Source: Chitinophaga sp. CF418
GTDB lineage: Bacteria; Bacteroidota; Bacteroidia; Chitinophagales; Chitinophagaceae
Direction: 5' to 3'
Length of the DNA: 64,000 nt
Assembly: GCF_900142925.1 (NCBI RefSeq)
Contig: NZ_FRCN01000006.1
Location: 1 to 64,000, forward strand
Shown: in pieces, positions 62,876-64,000 of the stretch
How the letters are laid out: every line of letters begins with the position of its first letter
How positions within the stretch are numbered: the stretch's first letter is position 1
Notes under the pieces: model-generated
What the model was told of the DNA's origin: nothing
Seen by the model: the letters and a program-made list of their open reading frames with translations, nothing else
The model's database searches: none
Position numbers and translations under genes: made by a program

Positions 62876-63904
62876 ATGAATAAGGGACTTTTAAGCTTAT
62901 CAGCATTCTTATTGTCATCTCTGTGCGTAAACGGACAAACGGGAACTTTTACTACGATAGACTTTCCTAACACCTATACAAATACGATCACGACGGGCTT
63001 GTACACATCCAATAACAGGTCAGGATTTATTCATCAGTCTAATGCCTCTATCAATTACGGACTGTTTGGACCTAAGTCTACCGGGTTTAAGTTTCGCTGG
63101 TTAGCACATGATAATGGCGCTGTTGATTATACGACAGATACAGACCAGATCATGTACCTCGATAATGTTGGTAATCTGAATATGAAGGGTACGTTAACAG
63201 CAGGAGGCAATGTTGGCATCGGTACTGCTCCCGGAGCCGATAAGCTGACTATCGATATGGGCGCTACCAGGAGTGCAATAAATATGCTTAGTGATGGAGA
63301 TGCCAATGCCTATTCGGATTTGAAGTTCACCATAAAAACAACAACAGGATTGGCTTCCGGCAAGCCGAACATGTGGCTGGTTTCTTTAAGAAAGGATGGC
63401 TATTTCAGCAATGATCTGACTGGTCCGACCCTCGAGTTTTACGCAACCAGAGCCATAACGGGTGGGTATTTCGCTCCGCTGGTTTTCAAGTCAAATGGAG
63501 ATGTTATACTGGCAGGGGCAAGGAACGCGGTGAATGGCAATGTTGGCATCGGGACTACAGATACCAAGGGGTATAAGCTGGCGGTTAATGGAGATGCCAT
63601 GTTTACGAGAATACAGGTGAAAGCGTATGCTAACTGGCCGGATTATGTTTTTGGAGAGAGTTATAAGCTGATGCCATTACAGGAACTGGAGGCGTATGTG
63701 AAGAAAAATAACCATCTGCCGGATGTGCCTTCAGCGAAGGAGATAGAGGAAGAGGGGATAAATGTGGCGGAGATGAATAAGATACTGTTGCAGAAGATTG
63801 AGGAGTTGACGTTGCATGTGATAGAAGAAGACAAGCGGAATAAAGAGCTGGAAGAGCAGTTAAAGCTGGTAATGGAGAAACTTGAAAAAATTGAATCCAA
63901 ATAA
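62876..63904 (+). CDS. Secreted tail-fibre-like protein with C-terminal coiled coil
   Basis: 342 residues from ATG 62876 (MNKGLLSLSAFLLSSLCVNGQ, a signal peptide); an upstream in-frame start at 62828 would add 16 residues before it and is unlikely. The middle is rich in repeated NVGIGT motifs (GNVGIGTAPGADKL, GNVGIGTTDTKGYKLAVNGDA), as in phage-tail-fibre-like and S74-peptidase-related Bacteroidota surface proteins. The C-terminus has NNHLPDVPSAKEIEEEGINVAEMNKILLQKIEELTLHV and then a long Glu/Lys-rich coiled coil. It probably forms trimers. Its function is unknown. No terminator is clear after it before the window ends. The 757-base gap before it contains the riboswitch and a leader, and no other gene. 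Confidence 0.8.
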   Translation: MNKGLLSLSAFLLSSLCVNGQTGTFTTIDFPNTYTNTITTGLYTSNNRSGFIHQSNASINYGLFGPKSTGFKFRWLAHDNGAVDYTTDTDQIMYLDNVGNLNMKGTLTAGGNVGIGTAPGADKLTIDMGATRSAINMLSDGDANAYSDLKFTIKTTTGLASGKPNMWLVSLRKDGYFSNDLTGPTLEFYATRAITGGYFAPLVFKSNGDVILAGARNAVNGNVGIGTTDTKGYKLAVNGDAMFTRIQVKAYANWPDYVFGESYKLMPLQELEAYVKKNNHLPDVPSAKEIEEEGINVAEMNKILLQKIEELTLHVIEEDKRNKELEEQLKLVMEKLEKIESK

Positions 63905-64000
63905 TTGTAGTCTAAAATAGACTCACCCTGTTTTATCAATTGCTGAAATGCTCTATTGGAAGATGTTGTTGCCACCCAGGAAAACTGGTACGGGAAAGTG

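Noticed and set aside
63909..63923. Small hairpin after the tail-fibre-like gene
   Set aside because: A 6-bp AT-rich stem with no U-run is too weak to call a terminator.

Overview
The window looks like a chromosome segment of a Bacteroidota member, most probably a Chitinophaga-like Chitinophagaceae. The support is three SusC/SusD pairs, an ECF sigma/FecR pair feeding one of them, a type IX secretion (CHU_C, type B) sorting domain, TTTG/TAnnTTTG-like promoters and an almost complete absence of Shine-Dalgarno sequences. No rRNA, tRNA, CRISPR array, phage or transposase gene was recognised.

Region 1 (1-9568): a lipoprotein pectate lyase (minus strand), a DUF5996-type protein, a large secreted beta-helix/SprB-repeat adhesin, and an unusual membrane protein that joins a periplasmic LamG/kelch-like sensor to a cytoplasmic SARP-like DNA-binding region. 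A 650-base gap follows with hairpins and a REP-like repeat pair.

Region 2 (9569-31608): three nutrient-uptake units. Unit A is SusC-SusD-DUF3823-GH43 (arabinan/xylan-type glycan). Unit B is ECF sigma, FecR, SusC with an STN domain, SusD and a zinc metalloprotease (probably peptide or protein scavenging). Unit C is SusC-SusD behind a LacI-type palindrome, with no enzyme. A SRPBCC protein stands alone between A and B.

Region 3 (31692-40943, minus strand): a MacB/FtsX permease, then a tight four-gene operon with a good Bacteroidota promoter: ferritin-like diiron protein (VioB/RebD type), LodA-like oxidase expected to carry a cysteine tryptophylquinone, SPASM radical SAM enzyme, and FAD oxidoreductase resembling LodB/QhpG. 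This is the most interesting locus in the window: a quinone-cofactor oxidase with what looks like an enlarged maturation set.

Region 4 (41323-62425, minus strand): a 20-gene, roughly 21-kb cobalamin operon under one adenosylcobalamin riboswitch. It runs from a 2Fe-2S ferredoxin, a Ni/Co permease, an SDR-like protein and CbiX through CobI, CobJ-CobH, CbiE-CbiT, CbiG-CobM, CobK and CbiD, a second permease, ChlI/ChlD-like chelatase subunits, CobU, CobT, CobS, CobC, a PduO-type adenosyltransferase and CobW to CobN. Both an early cobaltochelatase (CbiX) and a CobN-type late one are present. A REP-like element sits inside the operon and supplies the 3' end of the VWA gene. The window ends with a secreted coiled-coil tail-fibre-like protein on the plus strand.
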